Of a DNA stretch of 64,000 bases, positions 42,701 through 53,961 are shown one piece after another. This DNA comes from Rostratula benghalensis (taxonomy: Eukaryota; Chordata; Aves; Charadriiformes; Rostratulidae). Within the stretch, counting starts at the first letter, position 1. Every line of letters begins with the position of its first letter. The notes beneath the pieces are model-generated. The model saw only the letters and a program-made list of their open reading frames with translations. It was not told the DNA's origin and did not search any database. Made by a program: the position numbers and the translations under genes. Where the stretch lies: assembly GCA_013399305.1 (NCBI GenBank), contig VXAI01000046.1, positions 1,115,340 through 1,179,339 of the forward strand, read 5' to 3'.

Positions 42701-44889
42701 TCATATTTTGAAATATTTTTTCCATATATCCGATAGGTCCAGTAATCTCCTTTGTAAAGAAGGTTTGTACTCCAGGTTTTGTTTATTAAGGAAAACTATC
42801 AGGTTTGTCATTCTAATAATTTCATTTTCAAATAGCATTTTTTGTTCTCATTCTGTTTTTATAGTCACCACCAAAGAATCTGAAAGTTATGCAATACAAC
42901 AGGCTTAAAAGCCACCAGGGACCCTCCTAACGCAAGATGGAAATAACTTATTACGCAAATAAGATTAAAACTCTGACCTTGAATCCACAGTCTTTTGCCA
43001 AGGGGCACTGTGTGTGGGGGTGGAAAATCAACTGAGGTACAGAAGCTTACACTGTGCTTAAGAAAGCATAGGAATTTTCAAAAGCAAATACCTCCATCAT
43101 ACAGGAAAGTGGAGGCACAATGGCAGGCATTATTAGGAAATAATGCAGCTTCACTCAATCTTATTTTCTGGAAAACTACCATTTTCCTCTCATTTCACCC
43201 ATAACTGCAGCGACTGTTTCAAACTGTTCCAGTCCCTCCTGGCCTGCAGAGGCCACCAGAGCAGCAAGGGACAGCCGCTGGGGTTGGCCCCAGCAGCAGC
43301 CAGCTGGGATTCCCTCAGAGGTGAAGGGTGCCAAGGGGCTGGAGAGAACAGCCTTCCAAAGGCTTTGAGAGTGTCTCTGCGGATAGCTCAAGGCCAGGCT
43401 TCCAGTTTAGTAATAACTCAGCCATGTACTACAACCTGTACTCGCTACGCTGCGCAGCTGAGAACAGATGTGCATTATAGTAAATGATCAAGTAGAAAAA
43501 CAGAAAAAAGAAAATCTGACTTCTGTCTCAATGCAGTCATGTTACTGCTGCTACTAAAAGCCTACCTCTGGCATACTCTGAATTTTTATAAGATCATCAG
43601 TGCCGTATTGAAGTTTTACTCACTTGGTCAGGGCTATTCATTTGCATGGGTTTGAAAGAAAGACAAAGCAGCAACTCAAGGAAATGGCCAAAACCTGGAG
43701 AGATCAAACCTGATAGTTGGCCCCGCTTGTTGAAATCTGTGCTTCACTGAGACAGACAGGAGGCTAGCAGGTTAATTTCTATTTTAAAATATCCTTTTAG
43801 CTGGAGCGCGTTTCTTGCAGGGGCTGAGGATGTCTTTGTCACCAGCAACAGAGAGTCCTACTGTCTTATTCCAGTCAGGCTGGAATATTGCCTCAAGGTA
43901 ACGTTCTTTTTGTTTGGGTCAGCAAGATGTCTTTAAAAAAGGAATTACAGTTGACTGCTTCACCTAAGAGGCAGACAATATGAATGAGTTTTGGTTTGGG
44001 GGTTCTGTTTTTGTTTGGTTTGGTTGCATTTCCTGTTAACTGCCAAAAAAAAAAAAAACTCCCCATGCATCTCCCAGAAGAGGGCTGAGAGGGAAATAAC
44101 CAGAGAACCACTGGAATACATATTCCTAGGAAAGACAGACAGAATAGAAGTGTTTCAGGAGCAGTCCCTCCCAGGGCATCTCCATGCTCATTTCTCCTCA
44201 GTTTCCAAACTGGAAACACATCTATTTTCCTTTCATCCACATATAACAAATTTTTATAGATTAGCATCTAAGAGGGAAAAAAAAGCTTTTCTCCAGAAAT
44301 TGGAGAATTATTTGTAATTAATTGCATTAATTAAATAGGAAGTGTTGCTAAAAGAGATGGTAGAAACAAAAAACAGAAAAGAGAAAATAAAAAGCCCGTT
44401 AATAGAAACTCTTTGAAAAATACCAAATAAACCTAAATTTTGACTAGAAAAAAGTGAACGGACAGCTGAGTGTTCTTTATGAAAAGGTCTGATGAATCTT
44501 TTTTTCAACCAATTAAAATCAGAATTGATGTTGAAGTTAAGAATCTAATTTTAGAGCTGTTACTTGTTCTGATTTTTTATCACTATGGTGAAGACAGAAA
44601 TGTCAAATCACCGTGTAGCAGCAAAGGAAATAATAAAACAAATCTTAAAAGGAAATAAGATAATATGCCTAGTACAATTGTACAGTAATTACACCTGTCT
44701 TTGTATATTGTCATATAAGTAATCAACAGGGAGGGTAGCCTCCCACAGAAGATATTAAAGACTAGGCCTGCCTTTCACAATGTTTACCAAGTTTTCTGTA
44801 AGTATTAAAAAATATCAACTCCAATCTGACATGTCATTCTTAAGACACATCGTTGACAGCAAGGCTCAAATACGTGCACAGACACATAC

Positions 44890-45332
44890 CTCTTTTCTGG
44901 CTTGGCGTTCTGCCTCTGGGACTGGGAGTGCCTGCTGCCTCTCATGGCCCCTCTGCTCAGCTGGCTGGAGTTTCGGCCCCCAGAAGGAGCAGGGGCCTGA
45001 AGGCCAGCCCAAAGCTGCTCCTCGTTCCTGTGAAGTGGCACAGAGGTGCGGATGGCAGAAATGACGTGGCCAGGATAGGCACTCAACGAGTCCTCGTGGT
45101 GGTGGGCATTCTGATGAGCCAGAGTCCTCTCGGAGGCCGGGTACTGCCGCCCTGGCCGTCGGTAGCCCCGTTCCCGGTAATAGGCTGGGAGGCAGGGCCG
45201 CGTTTGCTCCATCACCCCACCGCTGCAGCTCCGAGAACAGGCAGACCAGGGCCCCCAGCTGCCCCACACGCCTGGGATTCCCCCACTGCTGTCCTCAGGG
45301 GCATCGCTTTGCTCTTCTATCCTCTGGGGAAC
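44890..45332 (-). CDS. THSD4: THSD4 coding exon 3: first thrombospondin type-1 repeat
   Basis: A 443-base exon with acceptor TGTTGTGTCTGCAG (AG at 45334-45333) and donor AAGAG|GTATGTG (GT at 44889-44888), encoding residues 34-180 plus two bases of Arg181. It opens VPQR. A TSP1 repeat starts at Trp56: Trp56, Trp59 and Trp62 form the WxxWxxW ladder (WGSWGPW), followed by SAC with Cys65, then Cys69, a GG pair and Cys80. This is a substrate pattern for C-mannosylation of the tryptophans and, at C-S-R-S-C-S-G-G, for O-fucosylation on Ser68. After the repeat comes a basic, low-complexity linker (YRRPGRQ, a three-histidine run at 110-112, NSS at 154-156 as a possible N-glycosylation site). The exon is much more GC-rich than the flanking introns. 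The 180-codon frame on the opposite strand is a shadow of this composition. Confidence 0.97.
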
Positions 45333-45540
45333 CTGCAGACACAACAGATAGATTCAGGAACAGGAATTCACCCTCTAACACCAGGAGAGCGCTAACATCC
45401 CTTTTCATCTGTTCACAGTCACAAGCAAAACTGAAGGCCGTAGGAAGTAACTTGTCTTATTCACCCCTGTCAAACAGCCGCCTTTCGCCAGTGTGGGAGG
45501 AGGTCTCCTACACTGCAAAATGGTTTATTGCTCTACGACT

Positions 45541-45638
45541 GACATGGTGTAGTGATGGTTTTTGCCAGTGTTAGGTTGATGGTTGGTCTAGATGATCTGA
45601 AAGGCCCCTTCCAAACTAGACAATTCTATGATTCTACA
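45541..45638 (+). mobile_element. CR1 LINE, 3' tail near a THSD4 exon
   Basis: Reads TGGTGTAGTGATGGTTTTTG, CCAGTGTTAGGTTGATGGTT, GGTCTAGATGATCTGAAAGG, CCCCTTCCAAACTAG and CAATTCTATGATTCTA. It has the same tail type as the copy at 8.5 kb but the opposite orientation. It ends a little over 200 bases upstream (in transcript sense) of the acceptor of coding exon 3. Confidence 0.88.
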
Positions 45639-48600
45639 GCCATCGTCCACTCTGACCAAAAGTTTTGGTTTTTTACTAACTAGATAGGAATAGATTTTTT
45701 TTCAGTTCTCAGCAATGGAAAGCATTGGACAATGCAAAGCTTGAAAATGTAGAGATTGAAAACTATTCTAATATTAGCAAAGTCAGGAAGTAAGGTCATT
45801 TTTGATGATGGACTTGGGTCAACAGACAAAGGCTGCTCTCTTCCACTCTGATGCCTCAACAACGGAGTTTGCTAGTGGTTGCAGTAACATTTCAGGAACT
45901 CCCATCTAATATGGAACTTTTTAGGAGTGCAATAATGTAAGAGGACAGGCTGATTTCCAGCCAAAAATACAGTTATGTTACTGTTATGTTAACACTTTTC
46001 TTCACCCCTCATATTAATGCTTCAAGGAAAAAAGCTATTCAAGATGGCCCACCCAATCCTACATTCACAGAAATCCTCACCAACTTCAGTAAGACAGGAC
46101 AAACTGTTGGTCTGGGGTGCTCAGTGGCTGTTACCCCACACTCACCATTCAGCAGCACAGGGAAACCAAAACAAAGAAGAACCCCAAAGAGAGGAGGGGT
46201 TTCCCTTGAAGGAAGGTAGGCAGGATTAGGAAGGGCAAGGACTATTACTGTAAGGGGACTTAACCCCTCAAACTGTGGCCAAATATTTAGGTATTCTGAC
46301 CTTGTGGTTGACAAGGTATCAGCACTGTCTAGAACTTACAGCCATCCATCCCCATCTCCTGTGGACTTGCACCCCAAGATTTACCCATTCCTACAGCCAG
46401 ATACAGTCAGAATTTCACAATGTTTCATACTGGGTAGAGTGCTCAACTTTCTCACACAGAAATTAGATCCATTTTCATTAAACACACCAAGTTTTTTCCC
46501 ATGGCTTCCCTTGTCCAACCAGCTGAATCACAAATTTTCAAAGCAGACTTCCAACGCCTGACTCTCACAATTATTATTACATAGAACACAGATACCATGT
46601 GTGGTCACTAACCAAACTCAAAGCCCTGTGCCACAAGCACAGGTTGCCCACCAGCCACACGCCTGGCAGGCCGTGGTGGAAGGTAGTTTGCAAACACGGC
46701 CTGAACACTCCACTACAATATGCAAAGCCAAAGCCAGCGCGGGGTTTGTGATGCTGCTGTGCAATAGTCAGTTGTGGTCTACATAATCCAAACCATTTCC
46801 CTCCTCTGAGATTGCTCTCACACTTTCATCACCAACCACAGAAAGAAGTGCATTTAATTGTAACTCGTGCATAACAAAAAGCATCTGCATTGGTATGATA
46901 TGTTACCCACTTCTCCAGTGTTACTTGAAAATGGGAGCAGATGTTTCTGTATTTCATGTCTTTTTTTCTGTGGGTACCCCATTTGGCATCAGCCTTTTAA
47001 ATCCAACAGCCTGTACAACCTAATACTGCATACTGTCAACATTATGAATAACAGGCAACAAGCTCTTGGGTTCTGGCTGCTATATTTGCTTTCATATCCA
47101 ATAACAGAACACCCCTGGATCACAATTTGAGCAACTAAAGAAGCTGTTCTACAGTTTGTAATTTTTTTCAGTGAATATTCACTGTTCATACTTACACTCT
47201 ACAGTAATGTAGCTCTACCACAGATACAAAAGTGCAAGATTATACACAGAGTTGCTCTTCTCATCTGACCCTCATTTGCAGTAAAGTTTACTTATTATAA
47301 AACAAATAGTGCTTTTTTATCAGGCAAGTCAGGTTTCACTTTCCTGGATTATTTCTTAATCATTTCTATGATGGCTCAGGACACCTTTTTCTTTAAAAGC
47401 CGAAGACTTTCATGCAGGTAACAAATAAAATCTATTCATCTGCAAGCAATTCAAGTCACCACTAATGTAAGAAATATTTCATTACGCAGAAATAGAAATT
47501 GCTATAATAGTGACAAGTATTGCCCTGTTGCAGAGAGAACTTTTGTGTTGCCAAACTTGATTGCAGCAGGAATTGTTTCAGATAAAATAATATTTCAGTT
47601 TACATTGCCTTCAGTCATTTAATTTCATACCCCTTAATCTTCACATAAGAACGTTGAATCTAGCTAGTTAAGTAATAAAAACAGAAAACTATCAAAAAAG
47701 CAACACATAACACATTATACTGATGTACAAACTCGTTGATACTACTTAGATATGAGATGCAAAATTCTAAGCTGGGAATTTTCAGTAGCAAATCAAGTTA
47801 TGCCCTTTTATTTTTAATTAAAGTCTGTTTCCTTTACTGACAAAACTTCAGAGAAGATGTCACGTGATTAATGGCATAATCTATCCAGTGAAACCTGCTA
47901 CAAGAGACTGGATAAATTGAAGCTGCTTAGTGTAAGGAATGGAAAACACAGGGGTCAATGAGTCTTCCAAACAGCTTACATAAAGAAATTCAAATAGCCA
48001 TCCATTTTCTGTTTGCAGCAAACTGTTCTTCATGTCTACAGCCAACACTCAAGTAACAGTGAATTTAAATTTAATCAGAGGTGATCCAAATTAGCTAGTA
48101 GGGAAAATTTCTTAGTGTAAAGGCAAACAAAGCTTGGAAACACATCGCCTGAGGAGATGCTGGCACCAAGGAGGCCGACCCCGAACCTCTCCCATGAACA
48201 ACTAAGGCACAACTGATCCTTCCCTGGGGCAAAGGAACTGAACCACAGGGCTCCCAGGTTGTTTCCTATCTTTCTGTCCATTGATTTCCAAGTTACTCTG
48301 TAGCCACTAATTAATTCTACCACAGCCCTAGGATATAGCCAAGGAATTACTGGTAGCTACACAAGACAGCTGAAGTATTCCAGAGCATCTCGGAAACACC
48401 ACAGATTCAGAGATTCCTGACACCAAATGCCTCTTCCTCTCCCTTTACAAGCTACCCATTGAACAGCAAACTTCCAAAAGGGAAGAGTTTGAGCCTGCAC
48501 TGGTAAACAAGTGAAATGCATGCTGAATTTTCCTTGCCAAATGAAGTCATAAAAGTAATTTCTGTAATAGAATCACATAGCCTGCAAAAGGGAGAGATCA

Positions 48601-51259
48601 ACTAAGCCATATAATATTTAGTTCTACTAATTCAATCTATTTTCCCCCTTGATTGACCCCATAATTCTAGCTCTTCCTTTCTTTCTGACACAATTTCTAG
48701 CTATTTGCAGGGCGGGGTTTGTAAGTGGCAGCAATACATTTCATTAAGTACAGCTGTATAGCAAGCAATGTAAGGAAAAGTAAGACAAACTTTCAGGCAT
48801 GCAGTGCTTGCAATTTCTGCATTGGTACTAACTCCTATCAAGTTGCTATCAATGATTCCCTAAATAAGAAATTTTCCTCATTGTGACTGTTATGCACAAA
48901 GTCGCTTCCAATCTGTCACCTTTCTACCGGTGAGTGGAAACTGAAGTGAGGATAGATTTTCAGAAGAGTAGTTGCAGAGCCACTCCTCTTCCCTTCCATA
49001 TCAAACTCGCAACCCTTTTTGTTCTTTTCCCCAGTTTTTCTTATACTCTGCTAGTTTACTACTTTTGTAAACAGGAGCTGCAGCATGACATTTGTGCTTC
49101 ATTCTGACAGCCATCTTTTTCAAATTAGGTATTTCGTACAAGAGCTTGTTTGGATTTTCGTATTTTGGTTTTGGTTTTTTTTCCCCCCAAAAATATCATT
49201 CTTATATAGAATAAATACATGAGGTCAGTGTGTAAAAAGTACATAAAGACTAAAACTTCCAAAAGGAAGTACTTTGTTTACCTAAATGAAACTGGCTGAA
49301 CTGAAAGCCAGAAAAACACCCTTACTTTAAATACTCACAAATCATCTGATTTAATCAGAACCTGCTAGAAGCTCAGAAATTCTCAATACTGGAATTATTT
49401 ATTTAGAAATAACATAAGAGAAAAACACCAATACCAGCCCAAAGCCTGTTGTGTGTTTCAGAGTAAGGTGAAGCAGATAAGAGAATTCCCAAAAATCTTA
49501 ACAAAAGTATCACTGCGTACAGGCAGACTATGAACAATATAACTTCCATTTTACTTTTTATCTAAGAGATATGAAGACTCTCCCTGTTTCTTGGAGGTTC
49601 AGTTTTTTCCTCCCTGTTTCTTTGGGGGTTATTTATAAAATTAGTTTGTTCTATAAGACCAGTAAGATAGTAAATGTTATTTATGTTTTTGAACACTGAA
49701 CAGAGCAAGCTAATAAACTTAAGACAGCAGAAGTCAACACAGAGAAGAGGGAGGCTTTTATTCACGTGGCAAAACAAAAAACAAATTCTAACTCCCCTGT
49801 ATTCCTTCATTTTCCACAGGTCTGTGCAACATGCATCATATTTACTTCCTTGGGTTAACTCCTCAAGTTAAGACAGACAATTAAAAACTTATCACCAAAA
49901 TCCTCCCTTAAACAGTGTATAACTCCCATGGACTTAAACACTAAATAGGCATTTGTACCCTTCCACATACAAAAACTTCAACACTGATTCCATGCAGAAC
50001 TAAATAAATGCACAGGCAATATTTAAGTCTGTGGAATTTAATTCTAAATGTATAACTAAAAACGCGTGACTAGCATTCAACATTGCCATGAATTGTAAAA
50101 GAACTACAGGGCGATTAAGTTTGTTCACTCACACATTTTACTTACCTTCAGCACAACAAGCATGAATACGGAGAGTAAACAGTTACAAAAACTCCGTATA
50201 TCATGAGTAATAAACTGAAAAAAACTGAAAGCAGAATATTTTGCAATAGTGTCTCTCACTTCCTTAATTACATCCACTATTTTTAATGTTCTGAGGGAAA
50301 ATAAATAAATCTAACTTGATATTCTTTAATTGCTTACTTCCAAATATTAAGGATTTCAGAAATATAAAGTTACTTTATAGAATTTTGACACGTTTAGTAG
50401 ATTTTAGGCAGACATTTGCCATTAAATCACTGCCTAATGCCATAGTTGTCGTTCCTGTATTTAGACTTACAACAAGCATTGAGTCTTTCCTTGCTTTTAC
50501 GCCACTACAGCCTTAGATCTTACCGAACTATACATGCTACCAGTGAGTTGACAGAGACTGCATTTTCAGTAGAAGAATAGTTTACCTTGAATTTATGTAA
50601 TTCAGTGATCACTCTGATCCTGAAGCAAAAATTGCAGCAAAAACTAAGAGTGCACAAGCAATTGAAATACAATGCAAATTTCTAGTAATAAAATCCACAC
50701 CTCAGGATTTCAGCAACAGTTGATGAAACTATAGTATGCAAGAATATCCCTGAAGAGGAACTATCACTTGAACTGAAAGCCACAGATAATTCAAACATAA
50801 CTTGGTTATGCACAAAGACAGTGACTAACAATGCAATAATCATCTGACAAACAGTGATCTTAAAATACTGTAGGATACTTCATCCTACTAAACTATAGCT
50901 TACACACAAACTAACCATTCAGAAAAACTGAAAAAAAAGTGGATAAATTGGAGGCCCATTTAAGCCAACTTGATGTTTCTTACTGTGTGGAAGAAGCAAA
51001 GGTTTAGGGAACAGTGTAAGAACCAGGATACATTCAGACACATCCACAGACCCTCTGCTTCCAGTTAATGAGTAACTTAAGGGCCTCCTGCAACTAAACA
51101 CCATATTAAAATGTTTTTTAATACTAGCTACTAGACTTAATATCTGTGAATAAAATTAATCCATCTTGGGAAAAGGGCTTCCTTTTCCTGCGGTTACACA
51201 CACACAGCCTGACTATGTCACTGTCTGCCCCAAATTTTTCCATCGTGATAAATGAAGAA

Positions 51260-51480
51260 TGATCATTCTGTATTCTCCTTCACCATAACCTGCTGTTTGA
51301 TTTGGAAATCACTAACACAATTCAATTCCAGGATCTCTCTCTGGAATTCAGCAGTCCTAATCTGTTCAGTCTTTTTTTAAGGAAAACGGGCCAGAGCGTG
51401 GACTTTCCTCATTTGCAGCACCTTTTCTACTCCTACATTTTGACATGGGTGTGCAATGCTGCACATGCTAATCCAAATGT
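51260..51480 (-). mobile_element. Possible ancient CR1/L3-type fragment
   Basis: CAGTCCTAATCTGTTCAGTC, TTCCTCATTTGCAGCACC, TTTTCTACTCCTACATTTTG and GGTGTGCAATGCTGCACA resemble, in order, the reverse complement of old amniote CR1 copies (leader block, ...CTGCACTTTTCC..., then the CCAGAACTGCACACAGTATT region). Divergence is high, so this is a pattern judgement only. Confidence 0.4.
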
Positions 51481-51704
51481 CAATTAATGATGGACATTCA
51501 CCGTAATAATAATGCTTGGTGACAGTACCTAGTTTTGGAGCTGGTTAAAACATAAGTAAGCAGCTATAGCCACAGCCCATGTAATTATTTTTGTATTTTA
51601 TTGTGCACATTACAGCAGTCCAAATTCAAAACTGAAAAGGGATACAAGACAGTGGCAAACTTGAAACTGGAAATATCTAAACCAAATCATACATTTCTGG
51701 TTTG

Positions 51705-51719
51705 TTTTTTTTTTTTTTT
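51705..51719. repeat. Poly-T run
   Basis: Fifteen consecutive T, with no recognisable mobile element beside it. Confidence 0.9.
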
Positions 51720-53529
51720 CCAATTTCAGTTTGGATACATGAATGTTATATTTCATAGATTTAATTTCTAACATGTTATCCAGCAATTCTTTATCCTGGT
51801 TACACGTCCTGAATTTAAATGGATTCATGAATAAGTTAACTACATCATATTCCTTATTATACATCTGAAAGGGTTGTAACAGGCATAAATGAATGTTTTG
51901 CAAGGCTTTATAGCATTACTTTAACCCAAAGGCAAAAAAACAACAACAACAAGTACCCAGAAGACCACCTACTCAGAAAAAAAGCTGAGATTCACTCAGT
52001 AAACTCACGTTCATGTGCTGGATGCAAAGTGGAGTTAACAGAAGCTGGTATGCCATTTCTCATTTTTAACTACTACTATCCTATTTGTCCTGTGCTTCTC
52101 AGAGAAAGAGCCTTAATCCTGTTAACATTCCCCAACACCTTTTCAGCTTTAGGCATTTTTTCAAAATCCCTTCCACCGTTCTTCTGATTACACCACACGT
52201 GATAACCCATGCTACGACACCAAACTGTCGCCATGAGCATTAAAGGAGTGTCAAGGCAGTTGGAAAACGTGATGTCTTCTTATTCGTTCCATTACCCCAG
52301 GATAGCACCTCCTTTATTTGATAGCTCTGACTGATAGAAGATTCCCCTAAGGCCCAGCCTGACACTGAGGAGGCACACTCAGCTTTTATAACAGCTAGGC
52401 TCACCTGACTGATGGTTCAAAGAACTAGTAGAACAGTTTATTGTCATTATTAAAAATTCCTATGTCATTTTTGGGATGAATACAGCATTCTTCATTAACA
52501 TTCACCATCTTCCTATATAGTTGATCAATCCCACACAGTAGGAGCTAGTCTTTGTCCTCCTAAGGTTTCAAGAGTATAAAAACAAAAGCGGGGCGACTCA
52601 GAGGAACTAGAATGGAACTGCAGTTCAGAGCAGAGCACGCCAAATTTTGAATGGGCTGAGGAAATTATAGTTTAGTTTTAGAACCTGTTTAAGTGTAACT
52701 ATCCTATTTCCCTGCCAGTGTTGTAAACACATCTATGGAACTGGTTTAACTCAGCAGTCTAAGCATCTTAAAGGAATACTCTCTCAGTATCAGCTGCTTT
52801 TCAATAAAGGCCATATTTATATAGCCACGACAATTTCCCAGCAGAAAGTCTTTACAGTCCATTTTATAGAGGCTCATTTGCAACAACTGTACTTTTCATG
52901 CCTCTTACAAGAAACATGTGGAACATTGGTGGTTTGATAAAACGCAATCTACCAAAAAAACCCTAAAACTTGCAGATAACTTCTCAGATCTCTCAAGGTT
53001 AGCAGAAAAATGGAGCAGAGGCCAAACAAAACATCATGACACAATGTGTACATGCCTGCCCAGTGAGTGTGCTCAGCTATTTTAATCCTTCAGTGCATTT
53101 TGGAAGCCTTTAATCAGAGATGTAGTAAACCATTCAAATTTTACAGTACGTGGTAAGTGTAAATATTACCAGCTTAAACCATTTGGGTTTCCATTCTTTG
53201 TATAAAAACTGTCTGAACATCTGTCCCTGTGAAGATTAAAGGGCTAAAAAGCCTCGAAATAGAAGACCTTTGTATTCGCAAATCACTGGAGGGAGTTACA
53301 ATGCCTGGAAAGCTTAACTGCCCCTTCAACCAAATTCAACCACATCTGAAGAAATTTCAACATTATTTAAATAGTCTAGAAAGTAAATAGCTCTGAAAAA
53401 CATTCAGAACAGTTTTTGTGCCAACAGAGCTTTTCACACCGAGACCACCTCCATTGTGCTCTGTGAGCCTAGTGTTTTAAGGAAGAGGTTTCTTTCCATT
53501 TTTTGGTGAGACCATGAAGTACTTTCAAG

Positions 53530-53961
53530 TAAAGAGATGGCTCACTCCTCATGAGTATGAGGAAAGGCTGAGGGAGCTGGGTCTCTTTAGCTTGGAGAAG
53601 AGGAGACTGAGGGATGACCTCATTAATGTTTATAAACATGTAAAGGGTGAGTGCCAGGAGGATGGAGCCAGGCTCTTTTCAGTGACGGCCTATGATAGGA
53701 CAAGGGGCAATGGGTGCAAGCTGGAACACAGGAGGTTCCACTTAAATATGAGGAAAAACTTCTTCACAATGAGGGTGATGGAGCACTGGAAGGGGCTGCC
53801 CAGAGAGGTTGTCGAGTCTCCTTCTCTGGAGACATTCAAGACCCGTCTGGACACGTTCCTGTGTGGCCTGATGTAGGTGTTCCTGCTCCGGCAGGGGGAT
53901 TGGACCAGATGGTCTTTCAAGGTCCCTTCCAATCCCTGATAGTCTGTGATTCTGTATGATT
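53530..53961 (+). mobile_element. CR1 LINE, relatively well-preserved 3' part
   Basis: About 430 bases of sense CR1: CATGAGTATGAGGAAAGGCT, GAGGGAGCTGGGTCTCTTTA, AGAAGAGGAGACTGAGGGA, CTTCTTCACAATGAGGGTGA, GGGGCTGCCCAGAGAGGTTG, then the 3' UTR with GGTCTTTCAAGGTCCCTTCC and the tail GATTCTGTATGA. An open frame (53514-53876) crosses it, keeping the end of the CR1 ORF2 reading frame ([50 protein letters not shown]) up to its stop. It lacks reverse transcriptase and endonuclease and is therefore a dead 5'-truncated copy. It is the best-preserved repeat in the window. Confidence 0.95.

Larger units (their letters stand above)
30799..44889 (-). other. THSD4: THSD4 intron between coding exons 3 and 4 (phase 2)
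   Basis: 14,091 non-coding bases. I see no CR1 tail here. It contains a GTTT-rich simple repeat (32671-32730), a T10/C9 run (31475-31493), and an AT-rich stretch at about 37.9-40.1 kb with an 18-base palindrome (39388-39405) and several homeodomain- and SOX-like words. A GC-richer patch at about 43.2-43.45 kb carries open frames on both strands without family resemblance. No exon or RNA gene was recognised. Confidence 0.85.

Noticed and set aside
43143..43487. 114-codon plus-strand frame in a GC-richer patch
   Set aside because: Overlapping frames exist on both strands and none resembles a protein family; most likely a local GC increase.
44853..45395. 180-codon open frame on the plus strand opposite the TSP1 exon
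   Set aside because: It is the longest open frame in the window but lies antisense to a GC-rich real exon and runs through both of its splice sites. It has no recognisable domain and is best explained as a composition shadow.
48070..48190. Possible decayed CR1 (words similar to AGGAAAATTTCTT and GCCTGAGGAGATGCTGG)
   Set aside because: Only one or two short words match and neither a tail nor flanking CR1 order is visible; too weak to annotate.
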